Positions 17,210 through 25,354 of a stretch of 64,000 bases of DNA are shown here, in pieces (positions within the stretch are counted from its first letter, which is position 1; every line of letters starts with the position of its first letter). The notes beneath the pieces were generated by a model. It was not told the origin of the DNA, ran no database searches, and was given only the letters and a program-made list of their open reading frames with translations. Source of the DNA: Oscillospiraceae bacterium HV4-5-C5C (lineage in GTDB: Bacteria > Bacillota > Clostridia > Saccharofermentanales > Fastidiosipilaceae); assembly GCA_012034405.1 (NCBI GenBank), contig JAAVLZ010000005.1, forward strand, positions 88,719 to 152,718, given 5' to 3'. The position numbers and the translations under genes were made by a program.

Positions 17210-18625
17210 TCAGCTGTTCTCCTGAGAGATAGCTGTATTCATTTCTTCGGCTACTGATTTGCAGACACTTTCCATCTGGGAGGTATCTGTCCAGGCAGTC
17301 ACAAAGGCCTGATTGGCAGCATCTTCCCACACCGTTGTTTTATAGGTATACGGACGCAAGATCAATTCGTTGGTAGCATCGCCAGTCTTTTCAGTTGTTA
17401 CGTCAAGGTAAGCTTGAAGGTTAAACAGATCTGTGTTTTGGGCCCAGGCATCAGAAGTATTCAGATAAGCTGACATAGTGACGCCCAATTCAGCCTGTTT
17501 TAATTGCATGTCCTTACTGCCCAGCCACTCCAGTAATTTCCAGCAGTCATCCGGTCGTTTACTGGTAGCAGATGCAGTCCATCCTAAGCCATTGCAAATA
17601 GATGCTCTCGTGTTAGTGGAAGCAGCATATGGTATAACCGCCACATCGCAATTTTCCGCAACGTATTCATTGCTCTTGAAAGCAGGAACCATCCAGGAAC
17701 CTTGAGTTGTCATGGCTACGGTACCAGATTCAAACAGCACATCATCACCGGTTTCAGACATGGTCGTCACGTCAGGGCAGGTATCCGCCACAATTTTGCC
17801 CACCAGTTCCATAGCTTCAATTGTTGTAGGATCATCATAAGCAGAGGTTTTCTTGTCATCAGACAAAACCTTACCACCCATGGAATAAATAACATTGTAG
17901 TAACCGGCCTGGTTATTACTGGGACTCAGCGTGAATCCGTATTGAGAACCATCAGATTTGGTCAGTTTTTTAGCGTTTTCATATAAGTCATCCCATGTCC
18001 AGGTATCATCCGGATAAGATAAGCCGGCTTCGTCAAACATAGTCTTGTTATACCACAGAGCAATCGTGTCATAATCTTTGGGGATACCGTATGTGGATCC
18101 GTCATAAGTATAAAGATCGGTTATCTCGCTCATATAATTGCTCAGATCTATTTCTGTACTATCAGCAATATAATCATCCAATTTTAAGAGCAAGCCGTTT
18201 TTCATATACATCTGTGAGACATTTGAGTGCATCCACATGACATCAGGTAATTCGCCCGCCTGAGCTGCCGCTTCAAGCAAGGTCCAGTAACTGTCCCAGC
18301 TTTTTACCTGTAAGTCTGTTTTGATACCGGTTTTTTCAGTGAATTCATCCAGAATTTCTTGAATACCCGGCTGCTGGTTGGTATCCCATATCAGTACTTC
18401 CAGCGCGTCAGATGAGCCAGACGGGGTCAGAGAGTCTTCTGTTGTTTCAGTTGTATCAGCTCCTGTCGTCTCAGTCGCTGTATCTGAGTTGTCAGCACTG
18501 GTGGCTGCAGCAGCTGCAGTTGTCGTGGTGGTGGCACTGCTCGAACTGTCTGAAGATCCACATGCAGTCATTGTCAGAGTCATAGCTCCAGCCAGAAGCG
18601 CAGCCATAATTCCTTTCGTTTTCAT
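17210..18625 (-). CDS. Sugar-binding lipoprotein of the third CUT1 transporter
   Basis: A 471-residue family-1 binding protein. Lipobox MTAC with Cys22, Ser/Thr/Ala linker to about residue 70, then LEVLIWDTNQQPGIQEILDE and EKTGIKTDLQVKSWDSYW, AGELPDVMWMH, GIPKDYDTIALWYNKTMFDE, all typical of this family. GAGGAGGACGCCAA precedes the ATG at 18625. It is the first gene of its operon and divergent from the AraC gene at 18989, the probable regulator. Ligand unknown. Confidence 0.93.
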   Translation of the reverse strand: MKTKGIMAALLAGAMTLTMTACGSSDSSSSATTTTTAAAAATSADNSDTATETTGADTTETTEDSLTPSGSSDALEVLIWDTNQQPGIQEILDEFTEKTGIKTDLQVKSWDSYWTLLEAAAQAGELPDVMWMHSNVSQMYMKNGLLLKLDDYIADSTEIDLSNYMSEITDLYTYDGSTYGIPKDYDTIALWYNKTMFDEAGLSYPDDTWTWDDLYENAKKLTKSDGSQYGFTLSPSNNQAGYYNVIYSMGGKVLSDDKKTSAYDDPTTIEAMELVGKIVADTCPDVTTMSETGDDVLFESGTVAMTTQGSWMVPAFKSNEYVAENCDVAVIPYAASTNTRASICNGLGWTASATSKRPDDCWKLLEWLGSKDMQLKQAELGVTMSAYLNTSDAWAQNTDLFNLQAYLDVTTEKTGDATNELILRPYTYKTTVWEDAANQAFVTAWTDTSQMESVCKSVAEEMNTAISQENS

Positions 18626-18988
18626 TTGGCGTCCTCCTCATTTATTTGCATTGGCTGTAGATCAAAGATCCTCGACCATATGCATATTTAATGTATCTAC
18701 AGGCTAAGGTCGAGCTGACTTTTTGTAAATGGATTAATGTGTTTTTGATATGGTTCAATGTCAGATTCCACATAGAGTATTATACTGGCACTGCTCCATA
18801 TCTTTTTTACTATTTATAATATATATTTTTATCAGTTCTTTTTTTTATGTCAATCAACAGCATTATTATTATAGGTTACTTATTTAACCGTATTTTAAAT
18901 GAGATTTATATTCACAAATTATGCCTTGCAGACATTATGCAGATATCTTATCCTGTTTTATGACAAGAGCACAAAGGATGTGGCTGAT
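18626..18988. promoter_or_regulatory. Divergent promoter region with a wide inverted repeat
   Basis: This 363-bp AT-rich gap has no gene. CTCGACC at 18671-18677 faces GGTCGAG at 18708-18714, a perfect seven-base inverted repeat with a 30-base spacer, about 50 to 90 bp upstream of the binding-protein start. Such a pair could hold an AraC-type dimer. An in-frame ATG at 18899 for the AraC gene exists but has no ribosome site. Confidence 0.4.
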
Positions 18989-19906
18989 ATGGATAAATGT
19001 GTAGGTTTCACAAAAAGTAAAGAATATATTTGTCTTGAAGATCTAGCGCATTCCAATACTTTCAGTTCTTTTGAATCAGTTGTGCTGGATTACTGTGGTC
19101 TCGAGCAATGCGCTCCCGGACATCATTTTGGTCCTTACATTCGCAAAAACTATGTGATCCACGTGGTCCTGAACGGTAGCGGTAAATTCACCAATCAGTG
19201 TGGAAGTTTCACGCTGAGGCAGGGGCAGGCTTTTCTCATCCGCCCGAATGAGTCAACCGTTTATCAGGCAGATCACAGTGTGCCCTGGCAGTACTGCTGG
19301 ATTGGCTTTCATGGCTACAGAAGCAAGGAATATCTGAATAGTATGGGCTTTACCGAATTTAACCCGGTTATTAACGTTGATGAATACAATCGGATTCAGA
19401 CAGTTATTCTCCAGATCCTTGATGCCGGTAGCCTCTGTCCAGCTGATGAATTATTCAGGATGAGTGGCTTGCTGGCAATCCTGGGGATTCTCATCAAAGG
19501 CAATTCCGACGACCAGCCTTCTGAAACCTGTAAAAACAATATATACGTCAAGTTTGCGATTGATTACATGCGGCACAATTTTCAGAAGAAATTCAAAATC
19601 AGCGACCTGGCCGATGAAATTGGAATCAGCCGTTCCTACCTGACACAGGAGTTCAAAGCCATAACCCATATGTCACCGCAGGATTTTCTGATCAATCTTC
19701 GCATGGAGAGCGCGGCGCACCAGCTCAGCTGTGGGAATCATGCTGTATCTGAAATAGCGACGCAGTCCGGGTATGAGGATGCCTTGACATTCTCTAAAAG
19801 CTTCAAGAAAAAATACGGAGTCAGCCCCAGTGAATACCGAAAAAACAAGTCCTACCTGCTCTGCGAAGAAGAGAAGGGGCAGTACAAAAATACCGTACCG
19901 CTGTAG
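18989..19906 (+). CDS. AraC-family regulator, divergent from the third CUT1 operon
   Basis: A 305-residue regulator. N-terminal cupin-like sensor (CAPGHHFGPYIRKNYVIHVVL, GSFTLRQGQAFLIRPNEST), C-terminal double helix-turn-helix (ISDLADEIGISRSYLTQEF and VSEIATQSGYEDALTFSKSF, KKYGVSPSEYRK). I start it at ATG 18989, preceded by AAAGGA at ten bases; 30 further codons upstream are open but lack a ribosome site. Its stop codon directly abuts the stop of the convergent MFS gene with no base between. Divergence from 17210-18625 makes it that operon's likely activator. Confidence 0.87.
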   Translation: MDKCVGFTKSKEYICLEDLAHSNTFSSFESVVLDYCGLEQCAPGHHFGPYIRKNYVIHVVLNGSGKFTNQCGSFTLRQGQAFLIRPNESTVYQADHSVPWQYCWIGFHGYRSKEYLNSMGFTEFNPVINVDEYNRIQTVILQILDAGSLCPADELFRMSGLLAILGILIKGNSDDQPSETCKNNIYVKFAIDYMRHNFQKKFKISDLADEIGISRSYLTQEFKAITHMSPQDFLINLRMESAAHQLSCGNHAVSEIATQSGYEDALTFSKSFKKKYGVSPSEYRKNKSYLLCEEEKGQYKNTVPL

Positions 19907-21070
19907 TCAGACCGGCTTGACCTCCAATGGTCTGACCCTGGTAGTAAACGCATAAAACGAGCCCAGGAACAGCAACATAGATAGCGGCAGAAAACGAATA
20001 CTACTGCCATAACCGAATTTATCAATCAGCTGACCGAACAATAAATTGAAGAGTATATCTGCCAATGATCCCATGCTGATGATAAGGCCGGCAGCGCGGT
20101 TAACCTGTTCCGGCCTGAAATACAAGCGGATCATCATAACCAGCGTGGGATAAATGATGGCAATGAAAAAGCCGCTGACCGACCAGATCAGGATAGTTCT
20201 GGCGCCGCCCCAGGCTCCCACAACATAAAAAGCACTGCCCAATAAAGCAAACAGGCGCAGGCAACGCAGCAATCCCAGCTTATCAATTAACGGAGACAGC
20301 AGCAGCCGTCCAGCCATGACGCCCAGGAAAAACAGTGCCAGATAACGAGCCGCAGCCGCCTGACTTAAATTCAGATACCGGGTAGCATACACCACCATCC
20401 AATTCAGCACCCGGTGTTCAGCGATACAGTAGAAACCAAAGATAAGGATTAACGGCAGGAGCAGGCGCCAGCTCAGTGAGCAGCCGGGTTTAGCAGTACG
20501 GTCATACTGAGTCGCAGGCAATTGACAGCCCAGTAACAGAAAAAAAGACAGCGCGCCTAACAACAGCAGCCCCAGATTGACTTGCTGCCAAAAATTATAG
20601 TTATCTGCCCGTATTCCCATCAAAGACTGACTGCCGCTGGTTCCTATACCTTGAATAAAGAAAAGAAAACTGACAAAAAAGCCTGGCGAAGCAGTAAATA
20701 AGATCGGCGTAAAGAGGTTGATCAGAGTATTAAGCAGGGTTGATGATCCCATCACCAGCAGCATTCCGACCAGCAGCCAGATATAATTCCTGGTCAGGGT
20801 AAAGATCGCCAGCGCCAGCATCCAGATCAGGACCTGCCGGACCCGCTTAGGCCGGAATTGATTGCTGAACCGGCTGCCCAGTAACAGGAAAACCAGGTTC
20901 CCGGCATAACTCACTGTGACAATCAGTCCCAGCTGTGTATTATCCAGTTGAAACTGCTTCTGAAAGACGGCTGAAAAGATCCCCCTGAGGCTGTCACTGC
21001 TGCCTAGGCCCAGCATCAGAAGCATAAATACGCTATATACCAGCCGGCGGTTATGCTCACCCTGCCGCAT
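19907..21070 (-). CDS. MFS transporter
   Basis: A 387-residue membrane protein with about twelve helices in two halves. The loop between helices 2 and 3 carries GSRFSNQFRPKRVRQ, a loose version of the MFS signature, and the equivalent loop in the second half reads GRLLLSPLIDKLGLLR. The start ATG is 43 bases after the UDP-glucose dehydrogenase stop, with GAGGG nine bases upstream, so both may be cotranscribed. The substrate is not readable; sugar or sugar-acid uptake would fit the neighbourhood. Confidence 0.8.
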   Translation of the reverse strand: MRQGEHNRRLVYSVFMLLMLGLGSSDSLRGIFSAVFQKQFQLDNTQLGLIVTVSYAGNLVFLLLGSRFSNQFRPKRVRQVLIWMLALAIFTLTRNYIWLLVGMLLVMGSSTLLNTLINLFTPILFTASPGFFVSFLFFIQGIGTSGSQSLMGIRADNYNFWQQVNLGLLLLGALSFFLLLGCQLPATQYDRTAKPGCSLSWRLLLPLILIFGFYCIAEHRVLNWMVVYATRYLNLSQAAAARYLALFFLGVMAGRLLLSPLIDKLGLLRCLRLFALLGSAFYVVGAWGGARTILIWSVSGFFIAIIYPTLVMMIRLYFRPEQVNRAAGLIISMGSLADILFNLLFGQLIDKFGYGSSIRFLPLSMLLFLGSFYAFTTRVRPLEVKPV

Positions 21071-21113
21071 TGTCCAAACCCTCAGTCAGAAATTTTCTAC
21101 AGCAAGACCACAG

Positions 21114-22622
21114 TCAGTCACGCCGGAAGATATCCCGAGTATAGACCTTCTGCTTCACATCATCCAGACAGCGGTCATAGCGATTCGCAATAATAGCCTG
21201 GCTTTTTTGTTTAAAAGCCGTCAGATCATTAACCACCCGGCTGCCAAAAAAAGTACTCCCATCTGGCAGAGATGGTTCATAAATAATCACGGTGGCGCCT
21301 TTTGCTTTGATCCGCTTCATAACTCCCTGGATTGAGGATTGACGGAAGTTATCAGAGTTAGATTTCATGGTCAGCCGGTACACGCCAATCACCACTTCAT
21401 GCTCTTTATCTGCCGAGTATACTGCTGACGGACCATAGGCGCCGGCTAGTTCAAGCACCCGGTCGGCAATATAGTCCTTGCGCGTCCGGTTGGATTCAAC
21501 AATGGCAGCGATCAGATTTTCCGGCACATCGCGGTAATTAGCCAGCAGCTGTTTGGTATCTTTGGGCAGACAGTAGCCACCATAACCAAATGAAGGATTG
21601 TTATAGTGGGTGCCGATCCGCGGATCCAGGCACACTCCCTCAATGATTTCCCTTGTATCAAGCTGTTTACTCTCTGCATAGGTGTCTAATTCATTAAAGA
21701 ACGAAACGCGCAGCGCCAGATAAGTATTGGCGAAAAGCTTGACTGCCTCCGCCTCTGAAAAGCCCATAAACAATGTTTCGATATCCGTTTTCAGCGCGCC
21801 CTGCTGCAAAAGTACCGCAAACTCATGGGCTGACGCCAGCATCTGGGAATCAGCGGCGTTTACCCCGACAATGATCCGTGACGGATACAAATTATCATAA
21901 AGCGCTTTTGATTCCCGTAAGAACTCCGGACTGAACAAAAGCTTATCTGTGTGATACTTCTGGCTGGCCGCCGCCGTAAAGCCAACCGGAACCGTTGATT
22001 TGATGACCATTACCGCCTGAGGATTGACCTCTGCAACTAATTTAATCACAGCCTCAACCGCGCTGGTATCAAAATAGTCTTTTTGCGGGTCGTAGTTAGT
22101 CGGTGCGGCAATAATAACATAATCAGCCTGCCGGTAAGCCGCGCTTCCGTCCAAGGTAGCGGTGAGCTGCAACGGTCTTTCCGCCAGATATTTTTCCAGA
22201 TAATCATCCTGAATGGGAGATTTTTTCTGGTTAATCAACCTGACCTTTTCAGGGACGATATCTACCGCCGTCACCAGATGGTGCTGAGCCAGCAAAACAG
22301 CGGCCGACAAACCGACATATCCGGTTCCTGCGACTGCCACCCGCCGCTGAGGCGGCGTAACCGCTTTCGCCTCTGCCGCTGTTGGGGTTTCCTGAAAAGC
22401 AGCAGCGGGGTCGAAGCTCAGTACCTGACTTAAGCGCTCCAGTTGTGGCAGGGACGGTACATAGCTGCCAGCCTCCAGACGGCTTAGCATACTCCGGTTT
22501 ATACCGGCCAGCTGGGCGACCTGTTGTTGCGTCAGATTAAGCTTTTTCCGCCGTTCCTGGATCAGGGCGGCTAAGGGTTTGGCGGCATAGGTTTTCATAT
22601 CAGACCTGCTTTCTTCGCTCAT
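21114..22622 (-). CDS. UDP-glucose 6-dehydrogenase fused to an N-terminal XRE-type helix-turn-helix
   Basis: Residues 17-72 are a full XRE/Cro DNA-binding domain ([46 protein letters not shown]). After a 20-residue linker, a complete nucleotide-sugar dehydrogenase follows: NAD motif [11 protein letters not shown] (95-105), KSTVPVGFT (208-216), SPEFLRES, and the catalytic loop [10 protein letters not shown] with Cys351. The enzyme half has about 410 residues, the length of HasB/Ugd proteins, which make UDP-glucuronate. The fusion suggests that enzyme amount or NAD/UDP-sugar state is tied to DNA binding, possibly at the inverted repeat just before its own start. Two starts (ATG at 22622 or eight codons later) are possible; neither ribosome site is strong. 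Confidence 0.88.
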   Translation of the reverse strand: MSEESRSDMKTYAAKPLAALIQERRKKLNLTQQQVAQLAGINRSMLSRLEAGSYVPSLPQLERLSQVLSFDPAAAFQETPTAAEAKAVTPPQRRVAVAGTGYVGLSAAVLLAQHHLVTAVDIVPEKVRLINQKKSPIQDDYLEKYLAERPLQLTATLDGSAAYRQADYVIIAAPTNYDPQKDYFDTSAVEAVIKLVAEVNPQAVMVIKSTVPVGFTAAASQKYHTDKLLFSPEFLRESKALYDNLYPSRIIVGVNAADSQMLASAHEFAVLLQQGALKTDIETLFMGFSEAEAVKLFANTYLALRVSFFNELDTYAESKQLDTREIIEGVCLDPRIGTHYNNPSFGYGGYCLPKDTKQLLANYRDVPENLIAAIVESNRTRKDYIADRVLELAGAYGPSAVYSADKEHEVVIGVYRLTMKSNSDNFRQSSIQGVMKRIKAKGATVIIYEPSLPDGSTFFGSRVVNDLTAFKQKSQAIIANRYDRCLDDVKQKVYTRDIFRRD

Positions 22623-22629
22623 GGCTATC

Positions 22630-22658
22630 AGCCTGAATCAGTTGAAGAGCTTCAGGCT
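22630..22658 (-). repeat. Inverted repeat in the leader of the HTH-dehydrogenase gene
   Basis: AGCCTGAA and TTCAGGCT form a perfect eight-base inverted repeat with a 13-base spacer, ending seven bases before the start codon. It could be an RNA hairpin limiting translation or a DNA site for the fused HTH domain; neither can be decided from sequence. Confidence 0.55.
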
Positions 22659-22718
22659 TTGTTGTTCACAGCAACGTTCGTAATCGTTTAATAGATATAC
22701 CCTCCAAGATTTCCTCAT

Positions 22719-22745
22719 ATTATATCATAATTCAGTAAGTATCAA
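22719..22745 (-). promoter_or_regulatory. Promoter of the HTH-dehydrogenase gene
   Basis: On the minus strand TTGATA (22745-22740) and TATAAT (22724-22719) are 15 bases apart; the minus-10 box is preceded by TGA, forming an extended minus-10 that would compensate for the short spacer. It predicts a leader of about 90 bases carrying the inverted repeat at 22630-22658. Confidence 0.6.
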
Positions 22746-22829
22746 CTGCTGCAAGCAATCGATGTTTTTATCAGCAACATCGCTAAGAAATGCGAAGCAT
22801 ATTACAGCTGCTTCAGATTCTATGCAAGT

Positions 22830-24368
22830 TCAATGCTGAACGTTAAACACCTTAAATTCGCCAAAGCTGGCAACTTCTTCGCACCAGTCCAGCTGACCCT
22901 CATATAAGCCGGGAAATTGGATGTTCAGAGCGTCCATATTGCCGTATCCACCCGGCTGCGGCACCACCAGATAATCTACTTGGTTACCGATCGGATCCTC
23001 TAAAGCTTCCTCATAATTCACACTGCAGCTGGTGATAAGATCATCAAAACGGTCCAGATTCATGATGGTATAGTAGGTTCTGAATGAATCCATCAGGATG
23101 GTTTCATGCTTAAGCTCCGAGTTGATGTAATAAGCTAATTCCAGTGAGCGAGGCGGCACTGAGAGAGTTGTATCCTCCTTCATAATCGAATCATGCTGCA
23201 GCGCCCAGCCAAAATACAGCCCATTAATCACTAGAGCCAGCGCCAGAATAACGGCAGCGGTTCTGAGTGTAAGCCGGCGCAGACGCTTTAACAGATAGGG
23301 AATCCAAGCCATAGCAATTACTAAGGGATAGCTTAGATAGCGAACATAACCTTCTGATTTCTGCCGGCTGATCATCAGCAGTTGAAAAGCGGTAAGGGCC
23401 AGAGTCGTGATGCTGATTTTCAGGCTGTCCAGTGTAGCCAGACTTCTATCCGTGACCCTGACGATTAACAGGGCAGCAAACATAAACAGGAAAGGCCAGA
23501 CCCGGATCCATTCATAGCTCAGGGCTCCCCAGAATCCACCGTAATCCATGTAGTAACTGGAGGTCGCATTCATAGAATAGCCTGAGTTCATAAAATAGAT
23601 CGGATTACCGGTTATCGCCAAGTTATAGACGATCCAGACCAGAACTGTATATATCATTGGGAGAAAGGTAACCCACAGCGTGCTTTCCATGTAGAAAAAC
23701 AACTCTTTTTCAGGCTGATCAGCCCAAAGCTGTTTTTCACTGGTGCTTGTACTCATGTGGATGCACATCACGAATGCTACAGCAAGGGCAAATGGGATGG
23801 CTTCATAGCGGCTCAGGAATAAGCCGACAAAGCTGAAGCCCATTTTAATCAGGTGTTTGGCTGAGCCATTATCCAGCCATTGTGACAGACAGCAAATGAT
23901 ACTGACGGCAAAAGCATAATAGAAAATCTCGCTCATACCATTAGCGCCATAAAAAAACACGTAGGGATTAAAGCAGCTCAGCAAGGTAAGGGTAAGACTG
24001 ATCAGAGAGGGCACCTTCAATTTCTGAAAAGTAGACAGCAGTGTTTGCCCCATCCAGCCTGCCATCAAAGCCGTAATAATCGCTGCGCCGACGCCCCTGG
24101 TAACAAAGGGCCGCCACAGCTTGGCCAGCGCAACAAATGGTAGTTGCAGCAGACTTGGCAGCGGATTCCACACCAATCCCATGGACGTTAAGCGATATGG
24201 CTTAATAAACAGAACATAAAAGGCATTTGCTGTCCGGCTGACGGCATCACCCAGGAGTAAATTCTGACCATAGCCCAGATAAATCCCCCAAGCTGCTTCA
24301 GAAATAAAAATCAAAAAGAAAATCGCGACAGGCAGTTGCTTTTCGGCTCTACCAGAAGATTTAAGCAT
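22830..24368 (-). CDS. Polytopic membrane protein, GT-C glycosyltransferase-like
   Basis: A 512-residue protein with around ten to twelve membrane helices and a soluble C-terminal tail of about 110 residues that includes ELKHETILMDSFRTYYTIMN. The first outer loop holds an acidic residue (LLLGDAVSR) where GT-C enzymes place their catalytic Asp. Its N-terminal half is closely similar to the truncated protein at 1-679. AGGAGCTGGTAAGT precedes the ATG. It follows a GT2 gene in the same direction by 89 bp; such a pair would build a lipid-linked sugar and then transfer it to a polymer or protein outside. The activity is inference. Confidence 0.75.
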   Translation of the reverse strand: MLKSSGRAEKQLPVAIFFLIFISEAAWGIYLGYGQNLLLGDAVSRTANAFYVLFIKPYRLTSMGLVWNPLPSLLQLPFVALAKLWRPFVTRGVGAAIITALMAGWMGQTLLSTFQKLKVPSLISLTLTLLSCFNPYVFFYGANGMSEIFYYAFAVSIICCLSQWLDNGSAKHLIKMGFSFVGLFLSRYEAIPFALAVAFVMCIHMSTSTSEKQLWADQPEKELFFYMESTLWVTFLPMIYTVLVWIVYNLAITGNPIYFMNSGYSMNATSSYYMDYGGFWGALSYEWIRVWPFLFMFAALLIVRVTDRSLATLDSLKISITTLALTAFQLLMISRQKSEGYVRYLSYPLVIAMAWIPYLLKRLRRLTLRTAAVILALALVINGLYFGWALQHDSIMKEDTTLSVPPRSLELAYYINSELKHETILMDSFRTYYTIMNLDRFDDLITSCSVNYEEALEDPIGNQVDYLVVPQPGGYGNMDALNIQFPGLYEGQLDWCEEVASFGEFKVFNVQH

Positions 24369-24457
24369 ACTTACCAGCTCCTGCAGCTAAAGTCTGCTAA
24401 GTGAGACCTTAATAATATAGCTCAGCTCAGCGTCAGACAAAACCTCCGGCCATCCAG

Positions 24458-25192
24458 TTATCCGCCGGATTTATGTAAGCTGGATCTGAAGGCAGAAAAA
24501 TCGCGCAGCGCTTGCCAGCCGATTCTGAAGATTTTTTTCAGGTTGATCGTATTGCTGCCACCTTGTCTTGCCCTGAATGTAATGGGTAAAAACAGGATCG
24601 GATCTTTATAAAATTCTCCCAGTACCACCAGCATCACATTGGGTAAGTTGTAATCTTGCGGCAGCAGCGGCAGGTAGCGTTTAAGGTAGTCTGACTGCAT
24701 TAACCGAAAAGGGGCATTGGTATCCGGCACTTTAACCTTAAAGTAGCCGCGGACAATCAGACAAAGTACCTTTTCAACCCAAGCCCTGGCCGCGCCGTCG
24801 CCGCGCTTGACCCGATTACCAAAGATTGCGGCGTGGGTCTGTCGTTGCCGCCAGAAAGCCTCAAACTCTTCCGGCAAGGTCTGCCCATCGGCATCTGTCT
24901 GAAAAATATACTGTGCCCCCTGCTCCAGCGCATATTGGTATCCATAGATCAGGCTGGGTCCGTGCCCTTGATTGGGTTTTGTCCGGACCTCCAGCAAAGG
25001 ATACTGTGCCTGCATAGCCAGCGCGACTTCAGCGGTCCGATCCCGGCTGCCATCATTAATCAGCAGTAAGCGTGAATGACGATCCCCGTCATGACGTTGA
25101 ATCACGGGATACCAGTCTTGAAGAAGCTGTCTGATATTGTCTTCTTCATTGTATGCGGGGATGACGATGTAAAGCACATCCTTTGTCTCCAT
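24458..25192 (-). CDS. GT2 family glycosyltransferase, dolichol/polyprenyl-phosphate type
   Basis: A 244-residue soluble or membrane-associated enzyme. Motifs in order: IVIPAYNEEDNIRQLL, LLINDGSRDRTAEVA, KPNQGHGPSLIYGYQYAL, the metal-binding FQTDADGQTLPEEF, and TNAPFRLMQSDYLKRYLPLL. It ends without the transmembrane pair seen in the GT2 at 2381-3364. GAGGAGGGCC is directly upstream of the ATG. With the membrane protein gene that follows, it likely forms a lipid-linked sugar pathway; the donor nucleotide sugar is unknown. Confidence 0.85.
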   Translation of the reverse strand: METKDVLYIVIPAYNEEDNIRQLLQDWYPVIQRHDGDRHSRLLLINDGSRDRTAEVALAMQAQYPLLEVRTKPNQGHGPSLIYGYQYALEQGAQYIFQTDADGQTLPEEFEAFWRQRQTHAAIFGNRVKRGDGAARAWVEKVLCLIVRGYFKVKVPDTNAPFRLMQSDYLKRYLPLLPQDYNLPNVMLVVLGEFYKDPILFLPITFRARQGGSNTINLKKIFRIGWQALRDFSAFRSSLHKSGG

Positions 25193-25263
25193 ATGGCCCT
25201 CCTCAGCTTTTCTGCCTGATTTATGTCTATTTTAGCATGAAGCTAAGCCACCGGCTGCTTTTT

Positions 25264-25317
25264 AAAACCGGGACCGGTCTCTTCCCGCAATTAAGCGCGA
25301 CTTGAGACCAATCCCGG
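25264..25317 (-). terminator. Imperfect long hairpin at the end of the glucosidase operon
   Basis: CCGGGA-cc-GGTCTC (25268-25281) faces GAGACC-aa-TCCCGG (25304-25317): two six-base perfect arms separated by a two-base mismatch, with a 22-base loop. On the minus strand it ends in GGTTTTAAAAAG. It lies 38 bp after the GH13 stop. Confidence 0.6.
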
Positions 25318-25354
25318 ATTTCTTTTTCACGACGATTAATGAAAGGCCAGCAGT

